Of a stretch of DNA of 64,000 nt, positions 9,737 to 20,503 are shown one piece after another. Made by a program: the position numbers and the translations under genes. Source of the stretch: Streptomyces genisteinicus (GTDB lineage: Bacteria; Actinomycetota; Actinomycetes; Streptomycetales; Streptomycetaceae). Within the stretch, counting starts at the first letter, position 1. The number at the start of each line of letters is the position of its first letter. The stretch is from assembly GCF_014489615.1 (NCBI RefSeq), contig NZ_CP060825.1, forward strand, positions 1,591,501 to 1,655,500, given 5' to 3'. The notes under the pieces are model-generated. The model saw nothing but the letters and a program-made list of their open reading frames with translations, did not search any database and was not told where the DNA came from.

Positions 9737-10948
9737 TCAGTCCTCCAGTGCGGCGAGGCCGGGGAGCGTCTTGCCCTCGAGGTATTCGAGGCTCGCGCCG
9801 CCGCCGGTCGAAATGTGTCCGAACGCATTCTCGTCGAAGCCCAGGATCCGCACGGCGGCGGCCGAGTCCCCGCCGCCGACCACGGTGAACGCCTGGGAGT
9901 CGATGAGCGCCTGCGCGACGGCGGCGGTGCCCTCCGCGTAGTCAGGGTGCTCGAAGACACCCATCGGGCCGTTCCAGAAGACGGTGCCCGCGTCGGCGAG
10001 CTTCGCGGCGTACAGCTCGCTGGTCCGCGGGCCGATGTCGAGGCCCATCCGGCCGGCGGGCATGGCGTCGGCGGCGACGACCTCGGAGTCGGACGGCGCC
10101 TTCGTCCTGAGGTCCGGGAAACCGGCGGCGACCCGTACGTCGACGGGGAGCACGAACTCCACACCGCGGGCCTCGGCGCGCTTCAGGTACTCCTGGACCG
10201 CGGGGATCTGGTCCTCCTGGAGCAGCGAGGAGCCGACCTCGTGGCCCTGGGCCTTGAGGAAGGTGAACACCATGCCGCCGCCGACGAGGATGCGGTCGGC
10301 CTTCTCCAGCAGGTGGTCGATGACGCCGAGCTTGTCGGAGACCTTGGAGCCGCCGAGCACGACGGCGTAGGGCCGCTTCACGTCCTCGGTGAGCTTCTTC
10401 AGGACGCCGACCTCGGTCGCGATCAGCAGGCCGGCGGCGTGCGGCAGCCGGGCGGGCAGGTCGTAGACGGAGGCGTGCTTGCGGTGCACGGCCCCGAAGC
10501 CGTCGCCGACGTAGAGGTCGGCGAGGCCGGCCAGCGCGTCGGCGAAGGCGCCGCGCTCGGCGTCGTCCTTGGCGGTCTCGCCCGGGTTGAAGCGCAGGTT
10601 CTCCAGGACGGCGACCTGCCCGTCGGCCAGCGCGGCGACGACGCCCTGCGCGGACTCGCCCACCGTGTCGGAGGCGAAGGCCACGTCGGCGCCCAGCAGT
10701 TCGCCGAGCCGCGCGGCGGCGGGGGCGAGGGAGAATGCGGGGTCCGGCGCGCCCTTGGGGCGGCCCAGGTGGGAGGCGACGATCACGCGGGCGCCCGCCT
10801 CGGCGAGGCGCGCGACGGTGGGCTGCACGGCCCGGATGCGGCCGTCGTCGGTGATCGTCGTGCCGTCGAGCGGCACGTTGAGGTCGGCGCGGACGAACAC
10901 CCGCTTGCCCGCGACCCCCTCGGCCAGCAGCTGGTCGATGGTCTTCAT
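9737..10948 (-). CDS. pgk: Phosphoglycerate kinase
   Basis: Transfers phosphate from 1,3-bisphosphoglycerate to ADP in lower glycolysis. 403 residues. The N-terminal signature [13 protein letters not shown] is near residues 16-28, LGRPKG near 72, and the nucleotide-binding end [10 protein letters not shown] and [13 protein letters not shown] at the C terminus. ATG 10948 is preceded by a GAGG-type site. Transcribed ahead of tpiA and behind gap. Confidence 0.97.
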   Translation of the reverse strand: MKTIDQLLAEGVAGKRVFVRADLNVPLDGTTITDDGRIRAVQPTVARLAEAGARVIVASHLGRPKGAPDPAFSLAPAAARLGELLGADVAFASDTVGESAQGVVAALADGQVAVLENLRFNPGETAKDDAERGAFADALAGLADLYVGDGFGAVHRKHASVYDLPARLPHAAGLLIATEVGVLKKLTEDVKRPYAVVLGGSKVSDKLGVIDHLLEKADRILVGGGMVFTFLKAQGHEVGSSLLQEDQIPAVQEYLKRAEARGVEFVLPVDVRVAAGFPDLRTKAPSDSEVVAADAMPAGRMGLDIGPRTSELYAAKLADAGTVFWNGPMGVFEHPDYAEGTAAVAQALIDSQAFTVVGGGDSAAAVRILGFDENAFGHISTGGGASLEYLEGKTLPGLAALED

Positions 10949-10982
10949 AGTTCTACGGCTCCTCGTAAGGCTGCACATGCGA

Positions 10983-11024
10983 CAGGGCCCGACCGGCGCC
11001 GCGTTGCGCCGTTTACGGGCCCTG
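10983..11024 (-). terminator. Hairpin between gap and pgk
   Basis: The 9-bp arms at 10983-10991 and 11016-11024 are exact inverted repeats with a 24-base interior that can partly pair (GGCGC / GCGCC). It lies in the 128-base gap after the gap stop. It could attenuate read-through from gap into pgk-tpiA or be a partial terminator. Confidence 0.45.
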
Positions 11025-11076
11025 CCACTCACATCGTGGTGCTCTCGTGGAAGGTCAGATCAGACCCTGCCACTGA

Positions 11077-12099
<1,023 letters not shown>

Positions 12100-12350
12100 T
12101 TAGGTACGCCGGTTTTCGACGCCGGCGAGTTTTATAGGGATGTCCCCGACCGCCTCCGACCCTACCTCTCCGGAGCCTGCGGAGTGACATCAGGAACAGC
12201 CCGTATGTCTTGCGGCGCCGCGTACCGGCCAGTAAAGGACTCCGGCCCCGAATGGTCCGGTACGGAGCGTCCGGGGCCGGACACACCACCGCCGACACCC
12301 GAAAGGGCGTCGGCAGCGGGGTGGTTGACGCGGGGCCGGTGCGGGCGCCG

Positions 12351-13340
12351 TCAGCCGACGAGGCCGTCGGCCATCTCCTCGGTCAGATTGGACTCCGTAC
12401 CGGGAATGCCCAGATCCTGGGCGCGCTTGTCGGCCATGGCCAGCAGACGGCGGATACGGCCCGCCACCGCGTCCTTGGTGAGCGGCGGGTCGGCCAGCGC
12501 GCCGAGCTCCTCCAGGGACGCCTGCTTGTGCTCCATCCGCAGCCGTCCCGCGGCGGCGAGGTGCTCGGGCACCTCCTCGCCGAGGATCTCCAGGGCCCGC
12601 TGGACCCGGGCGCCCGCGGCGACCGCGGCACGGGCGCTGCGGCGGAGGTTCGCGTCGTCGAAGTTGGCCAGCCGGTTGGCGGTGGCCCGGACCTCGCGGC
12701 GCATCCGCCGCTCCTCCCAGGCCAGCACCGACTCGTGGGCCCCGAGCCTGGTCAGCAGCGCGCCGATCGCGTCCCCGTCGCGGACGACGACCCGGTCGAC
12801 GCCGCGCACCTCGCGGGCCTTCGCCGCGATGGAGAGCCTGCGGGCGGCTCCGACCAGCGCCAGGGCGGCCTCGGGGCCGGGGCAGGTGACCTCCAGGGAG
12901 GAGGACCGGCCGGGCTCGGTGAGCGAGCCGTGCGCCAGGAACGCGCCGCGCCATGCCGCCTCGGCGTCGCAGGTGGCGCCGGACACGACCTGCGGGGGGA
13001 GGCCGCGGATCGGGCGGCCCCGGCCGTCGACGAGACCCGTCTGCCGGGCCAGCTGGTCACCGCCTGCGATCACCCGCACCACGAAGCGCGAACCGCGGCG
13101 CAGACCGCCGGGGGCCATCACCATCAGCTCCGAGCCGTGGCCGAAGATCTCCAGGATGTCCCGCTTCAGACGGCGGGCGGCGATACCGGTGTCCAGCTCT
13201 GCCTCGATCACGATGCGCCCGCTGACCAGGTGCAGACCGCCCGCGAACCGCAGGATCGACGAGACCTCCGCCTTTCTGCAGCAGGTCCGGGTGACGGGGA
13301 GCCGGGAGATCTCGTCCTTCACCGCTGCCGTCATCGCCAT
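12351..13340 (-). CDS. whiA: Sporulation regulator WhiA
   Basis: WhiA is a DNA-binding regulator of Streptomyces sporulation that acts with WhiB. 329 residues. The N-terminal half is the LAGLIDADG-like fold typical of WhiA ([40 protein letters not shown]). The C-terminal helix-turn-helix is near residues 235-310 ([20 protein letters not shown], then [20 protein letters not shown]). The ATG at 13340 overlaps the yvcK stop; a second in-frame ATG at 13334 would give an exact ATGA overlap. Last gene of the conserved uvrC-rapZ-yvcK-whiA run. Confidence 0.97.
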   Translation of the reverse strand: MAMTAAVKDEISRLPVTRTCCRKAEVSSILRFAGGLHLVSGRIVIEAELDTGIAARRLKRDILEIFGHGSELMVMAPGGLRRGSRFVVRVIAGGDQLARQTGLVDGRGRPIRGLPPQVVSGATCDAEAAWRGAFLAHGSLTEPGRSSSLEVTCPGPEAALALVGAARRLSIAAKAREVRGVDRVVVRDGDAIGALLTRLGAHESVLAWEERRMRREVRATANRLANFDDANLRRSARAAVAAGARVQRALEILGEEVPEHLAAAGRLRMEHKQASLEELGALADPPLTKDAVAGRIRRLLAMADKRAQDLGIPGTESNLTEEMADGLVG

Positions 13341-14365
13341 GGGCCGATCCTTCCATGCATCCGAAAAATACGGTCGTACGCGGCGGCCAACAGCTCCGGG
13401 TCGTGCTTCGGAACACCGTCGGGAGAGGCCACCGGAGCCAGCTCGACCGCGGCTCCGAACCGCTTGGCGGCATCGTCGAGGGACTCGCGGTCGGGCACTG
13501 CGGCCTCGTCGGCCAGCACCACGTCCAGGGCGAGTTTAGGCGCGTGTCGTCCCAAAACCTCCAAATGACGCTGCGGTGAGAAGCCATCTGTTTCACCGGG
13601 CTGCGGGGCGAGGTTGAGGGAGAGGACCCGGCGCGCCTTGGTCTCCACCAGCGCGTCCAGCAGTTCCGGCACCAGAAGGTGCGGAATGACCGAGGAGAAC
13701 CAGGATCCGGGCCCGAGGACCACCCAGTCGGCGTCCAGCACGGCCTCGACGGCCTCCGGGACGGCGGGCGGGTCGTGCGGCACGAGGTGGACGGACTGCA
13801 CCTCGCCGGGCGTGAGCGCCACCGTGGCCTGGCCGCGCACCGTGTCGACGTCGTCGGGGCGGGCCGGATCGTGGCCCCGGACCAGCGCCTGGAGCTCCAG
13901 CGGCACCGCGGACATGGGCAGCACCCGGCCGTGGGCGCCGAGCAGTCTGCCGACCAGGTCGAGCGCCTGGACGTGGTCGCCGAGCTGCTCCCACAGGGCG
14001 ACGATCAGCAGATTGCCGACGGCGTGCTCGTGGAGGTCGCCCTGCGACTGGAAGCGGTGCTGGATGACGCGGGCCCAGGTCTGGCCCCAGTCGTCGTCGC
14101 CGCACAGCGCGGCCAGCGCCTTGCGCAGGTCTCCGGGCGGCAGCACGCCGAGCTCCTCGCGGAGCCGGCCGCTGGATCCGCCGTCGTCGGCGACCGTGAC
14201 GACCGCGGTCAGGTCGCCGGTGATGCGGCGCAGGGCCGCGAGCGACGCGGACAGGCCCATGCCGCCGCCGAGGGCGACGACCTTGGGCTGTGCGCCGCGC
14301 TTCCGTGCCGCCGGCGTGCGCGTGGTCCTGCGCAGCCGACGCAGCCGGAGGGTGCGTCCGGTCAC
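13331..14365 (-). CDS. yvcK: YvcK/CofD-like protein (gluconeogenesis and cell-shape factor)
   Basis: 344 residues of the YvcK family, CofD-related proteins that bind UDP-sugars and affect carbon allocation and cell-wall growth. Near the start are [20 protein letters not shown] and [16 protein letters not shown], the glycine-rich nucleotide-sugar site. [12 protein letters not shown] and [17 protein letters not shown] follow. The start is the GTG at 14363-14365, overlapping the rapZ stop. Neighbours rapZ and whiA are the standard Gram-positive context. Its basic N-terminal extension (about 30 residues, [14 protein letters not shown]) is Streptomyces-like. Confidence 0.95.
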   Translation of the reverse strand: MTGRTLRLRRLRRTTRTPAARKRGAQPKVVALGGGMGLSASLAALRRITGDLTAVVTVADDGGSSGRLREELGVLPPGDLRKALAALCGDDDWGQTWARVIQHRFQSQGDLHEHAVGNLLIVALWEQLGDHVQALDLVGRLLGAHGRVLPMSAVPLELQALVRGHDPARPDDVDTVRGQATVALTPGEVQSVHLVPHDPPAVPEAVEAVLDADWVVLGPGSWFSSVIPHLLVPELLDALVETKARRVLSLNLAPQPGETDGFSPQRHLEVLGRHAPKLALDVVLADEAAVPDRESLDDAAKRFGAAVELAPVASPDGVPKHDPELLAAAYDRIFRMHGRIGPWR

Positions 14366-15303
14366 TCGCGCCCCATGTCCCGGTGCACGACCACGGTCTC
14401 GACCCCCGCGGCGGAGAGCCGGGCCGCCAGCTTCTCCGAGGTGGCGACCGAGCGGTGCTTGCCGCCCGTGCAGCCGACGGCGATCGTCACGTAGCGCTTG
14501 CCCTCGCGGCGGTAGCCCGAGGCGATCAGCTGGAGCAGCTCGGTGTACCGGTCGAGGAACTCCTTCGCCCCGGGCTGGTTGAAGACGTAGTTGGACACCT
14601 CTTCGTTCAGCCCCGTGAAGGGGCGCAGCTCGGGGACCCAGTGCGGGTTCGGCAGGAAGCGCATGTCGACTACGAGGTCGGCGTCGACGGGCAGCCCATA
14701 CTTGAAGCCGAAGGACATCACCGTCGCGCGCAGCTCCGGCTCCTCGTCGCCGGCGAACTGGGCGTCCATCTTGGCGCGCAGTTCGTGGACGTTGAGGCTG
14801 GAGGTGTCGATCACCAGGTCGGCGTCGCCGCGCAGCTCGCGCAGCAGGTCGCGCTCGGCGGCGATCCCGTCGACGATCCGGCCGTCGCCCTGGAGCGGGT
14901 GGGGCCGGCGGACCGACTCGAAGCGGCGCACCAGGGCGTCGTCGGAGGACTCCAGGAAGACGATCCGGCGGGTGACCTGCTTGGCGTCGAGGTCGGCGAG
15001 GGACTCGCGGAGGTTGTCGAAGAAGCGCCGGCCGCGGACGTCGACGACGACGGCGATGCGGGCGACGTTGCCCTGCGACCGGGCGCCGAGCTCCACCATG
15101 GTGGGGATCAGGGCGGGCGGCAGGTTGTCGACGACGAACCAGCCGAGGTCCTCGAGGCACTTCGCCGCCGTGCTGCGTCCGGCCCCGGACATGCCCGAGA
15201 TGATCACCAGCTCGGGGATGGCCGCGTCGGCCGCGGTGTCGGCGGGCTCGTGCCCGTTGCCCGTACTCACGTCTGCTGCTCCGTCTCGGTCGTGCTCAGT
15301 CAT
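14362..15303 (-). CDS. rapZ: RNase adapter protein RapZ (nucleotide-binding)
   Basis: 313 residues. The Walker A motif GMSGAGRST is at residues 37-45. DVRGRRFF and the C-terminal [16 protein letters not shown] domain are typical of RapZ/YvcJ. In E. coli RapZ controls the small-RNA adapter system for glucosamine-6-phosphate synthase; in actinobacteria the role is not established, so the name is by homology. ATG 15303 overlaps the uvrC stop by 4 bases and its stop overlaps yvcK. Confidence 0.95.
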   Translation of the reverse strand: MTEHDRDGAADVSTGNGHEPADTAADAAIPELVIISGMSGAGRSTAAKCLEDLGWFVVDNLPPALIPTMVELGARSQGNVARIAVVVDVRGRRFFDNLRESLADLDAKQVTRRIVFLESSDDALVRRFESVRRPHPLQGDGRIVDGIAAERDLLRELRGDADLVIDTSSLNVHELRAKMDAQFAGDEEPELRATVMSFGFKYGLPVDADLVVDMRFLPNPHWVPELRPFTGLNEEVSNYVFNQPGAKEFLDRYTELLQLIASGYRREGKRYVTIAVGCTGGKHRSVATSEKLAARLSAAGVETVVVHRDMGRE

Positions 15304-17309
15304 GGCGTGGTGCCCCCGTCGTTCTCTTCAATGATCTCTCCTGTCGCCGTGTTCACGGCGGGTGCGGCCACAGCCGCCTCGGACAGGGCCACGACGACGG
15401 ACTCGGCCGTCTTGCGGCCCATGCCCGGGACCTCGCAGATCTGCTCGATTGTCGCCTGCCGCAGGCGCTTGACCGAGCCGAAATGCTTGATCAGCGCCTG
15501 CTTGCGGGTCTCCCCGAGACCCGGGATCGTATCGAGCGGACTCGTCCGGATCCTCTTGGTCCGCTTGGACCGCTGGTAGCGGATGGCGAAGTCGTGCGCG
15601 GTGTCACGGACCCGTTGCAGCAGGTAGAGGCCCTCGCTGGTGCGCGGCAGCACGACCGGGTCGTCCTCGTGCGGCAGCCAGACCTCCTCCAGGCGCTTGG
15701 CCAGGCCGCACACCGCGACGTCGTCGATGCCGAGCTCGTCCAGGGCCCGCTGGGCCGCCGCGACCTGCGGGCGGCCGCCGTCGACGACGACGAGCTGGGG
15801 CGGGTAGGCGAACTTCCTCGGCCGCCCGTCGTCGGCGTCCTCGCCCTCGGGCGCGTCCTCGCCGATCCACTCCCCCGTGCGGTCCTTCTCCGCGAGGTAG
15901 CGGCGGAACCGGCGGCTGACCACCTCGTGCATGGAGCGGACGTCGTCCTGCCCCTCGCCGTGCCAGACCTGGGTGTCGCCGACCCGGCCCTTGATCTGGA
16001 AACGGCGGTACTCGCTCTTGCGGGCGAGACCGTCCTCGAAGACGACCATCGACGCCACCACGTCGTCGCCCTGGAAGTGGGAGATGTCGAAGCACTCGAT
16101 GCGCAGCGGCGCCGAGTCCAGGCCGAGTGCCTCGGCGATCTCCTCCAGGGCCCGGGAGCGGGTGGTCAGATCGCCGGCGCGCTTGGTCTTGTGGAGGGCC
16201 AGGGCCTGCTGCGCGTTGCGCTGGACCGTCTCCATCAGGTCCTTCTTGTCGCCGCGCTGGGGCACGCGCAGCGAGACGTTCGACCCCCGGCGTTCGCCGA
16301 GCCAGGCGGAGACGGCGGCGACGTCCTCGGGAAGCGCCGGGACGAGGACCTCCTTGGGCACGGCGTCGCCGCGCTCCTCGCCGTAGAGCTGCTGGAGGGC
16401 GTGCTCCACCAGGCCCGCCGTGTCGACCGCCTCGACCTTGTCGGTGACCCAGCCGCGCTGGCCGCGGACCCGGCCGCCGCGGACGTGGAAGATCTGGACG
16501 GCGGCCTCCAGTTCGTCCTCGGCGAGGGCGACGAGGTCGGCGTCGGTGGCATCGGCGAGCACCACCGCGTTCTTCTCCAGGGCGCGCTTGAGGGCGCCTA
16601 TGTCGTCACGCAGCCGGGCGGCCCGCTCGTACTCCATGTCCTCGGCCGCCTCGGTCATCATCCGCTCCAGGCGGCGGATGTAGGTGCCGGTGCGGCCGGC
16701 CATGAAGTCGCAGAACTCCTCGGCCAGTTCGCGGTGCTCCTCGGGGGTGACCCGTCCCACGCAGGGCGCGGAGCACTTGCCGATGTAGCCGAGCAGACAG
16801 GGGCGGCCGCGCTGCACGTGGTTCTTGAACACGCCGGCGGAGCAGGTCCGCACCGGGAAGACGCGCAGCATCAGGTCGACGGTCTCGCGGATCGCCCAGG
16901 CGTGCCCGTACGGGCCGAAGTAGCGGACGCCCTTGCGCTTGGCGCCGCGCATCACCTGGACGCGGGGGAACTCCTCGTTCAGCGTGACGGCGAGGTAGGG
17001 ATAGCTCTTGTCGTCCCGGTACTTGACGTTGAAGCGGGGGTCGAACTCCTTGATCCAGGAGTACTCCAGCTGGAGCGCCTCGACCTCCGTGGACACCACC
17101 GTCCACTCCACCGAGGCGGCCGTGGTGACCATGGTGCGCGTACGCGGGTGGAGGTTCGCCAGGTCCTGGAAGTAGCTGGCGAGACGCTGGCGCAGGCTCT
17201 TGGCCTTGCCGACGTAGATCACCCGCCGGTGATCGTCGCGGAACTTGTAGACCCCCGGCGAGTCGGGGATCTGTCCCGGCTTGGGGCGGTAGCTGGAGGG
17301 GTCGGCCAT
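15300..17309 (-). CDS. uvrC: Excinuclease ABC subunit C
   Basis: UvrC makes both incisions in nucleotide excision repair. 669 residues. It has an N-terminal GIY-YIG nuclease (PGVYKFRDD... [18 protein letters not shown]), a central UVR helix pair near 220, the RNase H-like domain ([28 protein letters not shown]), and a C-terminal double helix-hairpin-helix ([34 protein letters not shown]). uvrA and uvrB are also in the window but in separate units. First gene of the uvrC-rapZ-yvcK-whiA cluster. Confidence 0.97.
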   Translation of the reverse strand: MADPSSYRPKPGQIPDSPGVYKFRDDHRRVIYVGKAKSLRQRLASYFQDLANLHPRTRTMVTTAASVEWTVVSTEVEALQLEYSWIKEFDPRFNVKYRDDKSYPYLAVTLNEEFPRVQVMRGAKRKGVRYFGPYGHAWAIRETVDLMLRVFPVRTCSAGVFKNHVQRGRPCLLGYIGKCSAPCVGRVTPEEHRELAEEFCDFMAGRTGTYIRRLERMMTEAAEDMEYERAARLRDDIGALKRALEKNAVVLADATDADLVALAEDELEAAVQIFHVRGGRVRGQRGWVTDKVEAVDTAGLVEHALQQLYGEERGDAVPKEVLVPALPEDVAAVSAWLGERRGSNVSLRVPQRGDKKDLMETVQRNAQQALALHKTKRAGDLTTRSRALEEIAEALGLDSAPLRIECFDISHFQGDDVVASMVVFEDGLARKSEYRRFQIKGRVGDTQVWHGEGQDDVRSMHEVVSRRFRRYLAEKDRTGEWIGEDAPEGEDADDGRPRKFAYPPQLVVVDGGRPQVAAAQRALDELGIDDVAVCGLAKRLEEVWLPHEDDPVVLPRTSEGLYLLQRVRDTAHDFAIRYQRSKRTKRIRTSPLDTIPGLGETRKQALIKHFGSVKRLRQATIEQICEVPGMGRKTAESVVVALSEAAVAAPAVNTATGEIIEENDGGTTP

Positions 17310-17566
17310 GCCGCCCACCCTACTGGCGGGCGGTGACACCCCGGTCGACTCCCGGCAGGGACATGACCATGAACCGGCGCTGTGCCGGGACGGTCGGAAT
17401 TCTTGTCCGCGCAGGGCGGGCACGCTTCAATGCCAGTGGCGCGGCACCGCCGACGGTGTGGCGGGACGTGGACTCCTCCGTCCCCCACCGACGGGCCGCC
17501 CCCGCCCCACCCCCGGCGGTCGCACCACGGCGCAGCCCCCACCGCAGCGAGCGAGCCGGAGGAACC

Positions 17567-18475
17567 ATGGACCGCACCGAGGCCGACCTGGCGCGCGTGC
17601 TGAACACGGGCCCCTTCCACCAGGCGCTGCGGGCCGCGCTCTCGGTCCGCGGACTGCCCCTCCAGCGGGTCCAGCACCATCTGGCGCACCGCGGCATCAA
17701 GGTCGGGGTGACCAGCCTCTGCTACTGGCAGCAGGGCGCCCGCAGACCCCGGCGGCCCGAGTCGCTGCGGGCCGTGCGCGCTCTGGAGGAGGTGCTGGAG
17801 CTGCCCGCCCAGTCCCTGATCCGGCTGCTCGGCACGGACGGCCGCCCCCCGGCGCCTCCCGGCCGGGCGCACCGCGGCCCGGCCGAGGTCACGGGCGAGG
17901 CGGGACGCCTGCTCGGCGCCGCGCCGCACGGCGCGCTGGAGAGCCTGGCGCTCCAGGAGCGCGTGCGCATCGGCGGGGACCGGCGGCTGCTGGGACGCGA
18001 CGCGCAGCACGTGGTGCGCGCCCGCCGGGACGGGGTCGACCGCTTCCTCGCCGTGCACCGCGGGGAGGCCGGGTGCGACCCGGACCTGATGGAGATCGGC
18101 GCGCTGGAGAACTGCCGCCCCGGCAGGATCCGGCGGGACGGCTCGGCCGGCGTCCTGGTGGCCGAGCTGCTCTTCGACACGGCGCTGCGGACGGGCGAGA
18201 CGTACGTCCTCGGCTACGGCGTCGAGGACGGCACCGGCGGCCCGAGCGACGCCTGCGTCCGCCGGTTCGGCGACCGGGGCGGGCAGTACCTCCTCCAGGT
18301 GCGGTTCGACCGGGGGGCCCTGCCGCTGCGCTGCCACCGTTTCGCCCGGGCCCCGGACGGCACCCCGCGCGGCGCCCGCACCGAACTCGCGGTGAGCGGC
18401 CGGCACCGGACGGTCCACCTCCTGGAGCAGGCCGTCCGGCCCGGGACCGTGGGGATCGCCTGGGAGTGGGGGTGA
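17567..18475 (+). CDS. Helix-turn-helix DNA-binding regulator (XRE-like N terminus)
   Basis: 302 residues, Streptomyces-type protein of unknown target. The N-terminal ~75 residues look like a lambda-repressor-like domain (FHQALRAALSVRGLPLQRVQ, GIKVGVTSLCYWQQGARRPR, then ALEEVLELPAQSLIRLLG). The remaining ~200 residues are a mixed alpha/beta domain with no motif I recognise. ATG 17567 is well placed after CCGGAGGAACC. It is divergent from uvrC with a 257-base gap and convergent with the Rieske gene. Confidence 0.75.
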   Translation: MDRTEADLARVLNTGPFHQALRAALSVRGLPLQRVQHHLAHRGIKVGVTSLCYWQQGARRPRRPESLRAVRALEEVLELPAQSLIRLLGTDGRPPAPPGRAHRGPAEVTGEAGRLLGAAPHGALESLALQERVRIGGDRRLLGRDAQHVVRARRDGVDRFLAVHRGEAGCDPDLMEIGALENCRPGRIRRDGSAGVLVAELLFDTALRTGETYVLGYGVEDGTGGPSDACVRRFGDRGGQYLLQVRFDRGALPLRCHRFARAPDGTPRGARTELAVSGRHRTVHLLEQAVRPGTVGIAWEWG

Positions 18476-18540
18476 CGGAACTCCCGCCTCGGGCCTGCCG
18501 CGAGCGCGGGCGGGGCGGTGGGGGCGAGGCGGGGTGTGGT

Positions 18541-18634
18541 GTGGCGGGGTGTGCGGCCCGGGGGCCGTCGGCGCCGTGCGGGGCGGGGTGGGGTGTGGCG
18601 GGGTGTGCGGCCCGGGAGTCGTCGGCACCGTGCG
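18541..18634. repeat. Two 40-bp imperfect direct repeats, period 54
   Basis: 18541-18580 and 18595-18634 agree at 37 of 40 positions. They fill most of the 164-base gap between the convergent regulator and Rieske genes. No clear hairpin or coding signal. Confidence 0.75.
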
Positions 18635-18639
18635 GCTGC

Positions 18640-19068
18640 CTACGCGTCGGGGCCGGCGACCAGCTTGCCGCCCTCCGCCCGCACGGGCACCTCGGGCAGG
18701 GGCACGGTCGCGGGCCCCTTCAGCGCCTTGCCGGTCGTCACGTCGAAACGGCTGCCGTGGCAGGGGCAGTTGCCCTCCGTGCCCTCCACCTTGTCCAGGA
18801 CGCATCCCGCGTGGGTGCACTGGGCGCTGAAGGCCTTGTACTGGCCGGCGGCCGGGCAGTGGACCACCAGGCGCTGCTCGCGGTAGAGCTTCGCGCCGCC
18901 CACCGGCACGGCGTCGGCGGCGCCGAGGTCGACGGGCGCGGTCGGCGTGGGCACCTCGGCGTGGCCGAGCTTGGAGTCCGTGGAGCAGGCGGCCGCGCCG
19001 AGCCCGGCGGCGCCGGCGAGGGCCGCGCCCTTCAGGACGGTACGGCGGGCGGTCGGGCGGCCGGGCAT
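18640..19068 (-). CDS. Rieske [2Fe-2S] lipoprotein with Tat signal
   Basis: 142 residues. The N terminus has a twin-arginine pattern (ARRTVLKG), a hydrophobic stretch (AALAGAAGLGAA) and a lipobox-type AAAC at about residues 26-29, so it is probably exported folded and lipid-anchored. The C-terminal domain is a Rieske fold with CTHAGC and CPCHGS, which supply two Cys and two His ligands to the cluster, followed by the conserved SRFD. Start ATG 19068 after GGAG. Electron donor and acceptor are not predictable. Such small stand-alone Rieske proteins are common in Streptomyces. Confidence 0.9.
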   Translation of the reverse strand: MPGRPTARRTVLKGAALAGAAGLGAAACSTDSKLGHAEVPTPTAPVDLGAADAVPVGGAKLYREQRLVVHCPAAGQYKAFSAQCTHAGCVLDKVEGTEGNCPCHGSRFDVTTGKALKGPATVPLPEVPVRAEGGKLVAGPDA

Positions 19069-19294
19069 GGGGACTCCACGGGTCGGTTCGTCGTGGCGCG
19101 ACCGGGGCGGGAGCCGGGGTACGCCGTGGGGTGGCACACCTCGGCGACCCGCACGACGTCCTTGGGCCCGCACGGCCTCGGCGGGCGGGACGTCCCGGGA
19201 CCTCGGTGACGGAACCGACGATACCGGCGCCGCCCGGCCGGGCCGGTGGCGGGCTCCCTGTCGGCCCGGTGGGCCATGGGCTACGTTCTGGCCC

Positions 19295-20194
19295 GTGATC
19301 GTCGTCGCCGGTGAGGCTCTGATCGACCTGGTCCCGTACGGGGACCACGCTCCGCTGCCCGCGCTGCTGCCCCGGGCGGGCGGGGGTCCGTACAACACGG
19401 CCGTGGCCCTCGGACGGCTCGGGGCGGACGCCGCCTTCTGCTCCCGGGTGTCCACCGACGGCTTCGGGGAGGCCCTGCTCGACGGCCTCCGCGCGGCAGG
19501 CGTGGACGTCTCGGCGGTGCGGCGCGGGCCGGAGCCGACGACGCTGGCCGTCGCCGCGGTCGGCGCGGACGGTGCGGCCGGATACGGCTTCTACGCCGAG
19601 GGGACCGCGGACCGGCTGTTCGAGCTGCCCGCGGAACTGCCCGCCGGCGCTCACGCGCTGGCGCTGGGCACCTGCTCGCTGGTGCTGGAGCCGGGGGCGA
19701 GCGCTTACGAGGCGCTGCTGCTGCGGGAGTCGGGACGCGGGCTGTTCACCCTGCTCGACCCCAACGTGCGGGCGGGGCTGATCCCGGACGCGGAGGCCTA
19801 CCGTGCGCGCTTCGCCCGGTGGCTCCCCCACGTCACCCTGCTGAAGCTGTCCGAGGACGACGCCGACTGGCTGGGCGGGGTGCCGCAGGGCCCGGAGGCG
19901 GTGGTGGTCACCCGCGCGGGCGCGGGGCTGGGCGTGCGGACCGCGTCCGGCCTGGAGGTCTCCGTGCCGGCGGTGCCGGTGGCCGTCGCGGACACCATCG
20001 GCGCGGGCGACACCGTGAACGCGGCGCTCCTGCACGCGCTGGACCGCCGCGGCTCGCTGGCCCCCGGGGCGCTGCGGGGCCTCGGGCCGGACGCCTGGCA
20101 CGACGTCCTCGCCTTCGCGGCCCGCGCCGCGGCGGTGACCTGCTCCCGTACGGGCGCCGAGCCACCGTACGCGTCCGAGCTGCCCGCGGTCTGA
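19295..20194 (+). CDS. PfkB-family carbohydrate kinase (fructokinase-like)
   Basis: 299 residues, GTG start. PfkB family: substrate-binding GGGPYNTAVALGRLGADAAF near residue 30 and the C-terminal signature DTIGAGDTVNAALL that contains the catalytic aspartate in GAGD. The opening IVVAGEALIDLVP resembles fructokinases, so an ATP-dependent sugar kinase is likely; the exact sugar is inference. Its start lies 226 bases from the divergent Rieske gene. Confidence 0.85.
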   Translation: MIVVAGEALIDLVPYGDHAPLPALLPRAGGGPYNTAVALGRLGADAAFCSRVSTDGFGEALLDGLRAAGVDVSAVRRGPEPTTLAVAAVGADGAAGYGFYAEGTADRLFELPAELPAGAHALALGTCSLVLEPGASAYEALLLRESGRGLFTLLDPNVRAGLIPDAEAYRARFARWLPHVTLLKLSEDDADWLGGVPQGPEAVVVTRAGAGLGVRTASGLEVSVPAVPVAVADTIGAGDTVNAALLHALDRRGSLAPGALRGLGPDAWHDVLAFAARAAAVTCSRTGAEPPYASELPAV

Positions 20195-20503
20195 GCCGCA
20201 CGGACGGGGTCGAGGCGGGCAGGACGGGAGCGAGCAAACGAGTCGCGCGGGGAACCCCGGACCCGGGTGGCGCGTGGGCCCGGGGCACGTACGGGGGCGG
20301 TCCCGCCGGGCCAGGGGCCAGGGCCCGGCGAGGGCGGCAGCGCGACGGCGGCGCCCCGCACCCGCGGGCTCGCCGACCGCGGGCACGGAAGCGGATCGGC
20401 CCGCGCCGGGCGCGGCCCCGGGCAGGGGCATGGGCCGGCGCGGCCCCGGAGCCGAGCCGGCGGGCCGGGTGCGGGAGCACTCCCCCGCGCCCGGCCCTTG
20501 TGC
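20195..20503. other. Intergenic region between convergent kinase and uvrA
   Basis: 309 bases, extremely G+C rich. Apart from the hairpin at 20462-20497 I see no gene, RNA or regulatory motif. Long open frames here lack credible starts. Confidence 0.6.
20462..20497. terminator. Terminator hairpin downstream of uvrA
   Basis: 14-bp stem (20462-20475 with 20484-20497) with an 8-base loop, 6 bases beyond the uvrA stop. Position 9 of the stem is a G-U pair on the + strand and a mismatch on the minus strand. Confidence 0.6.
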
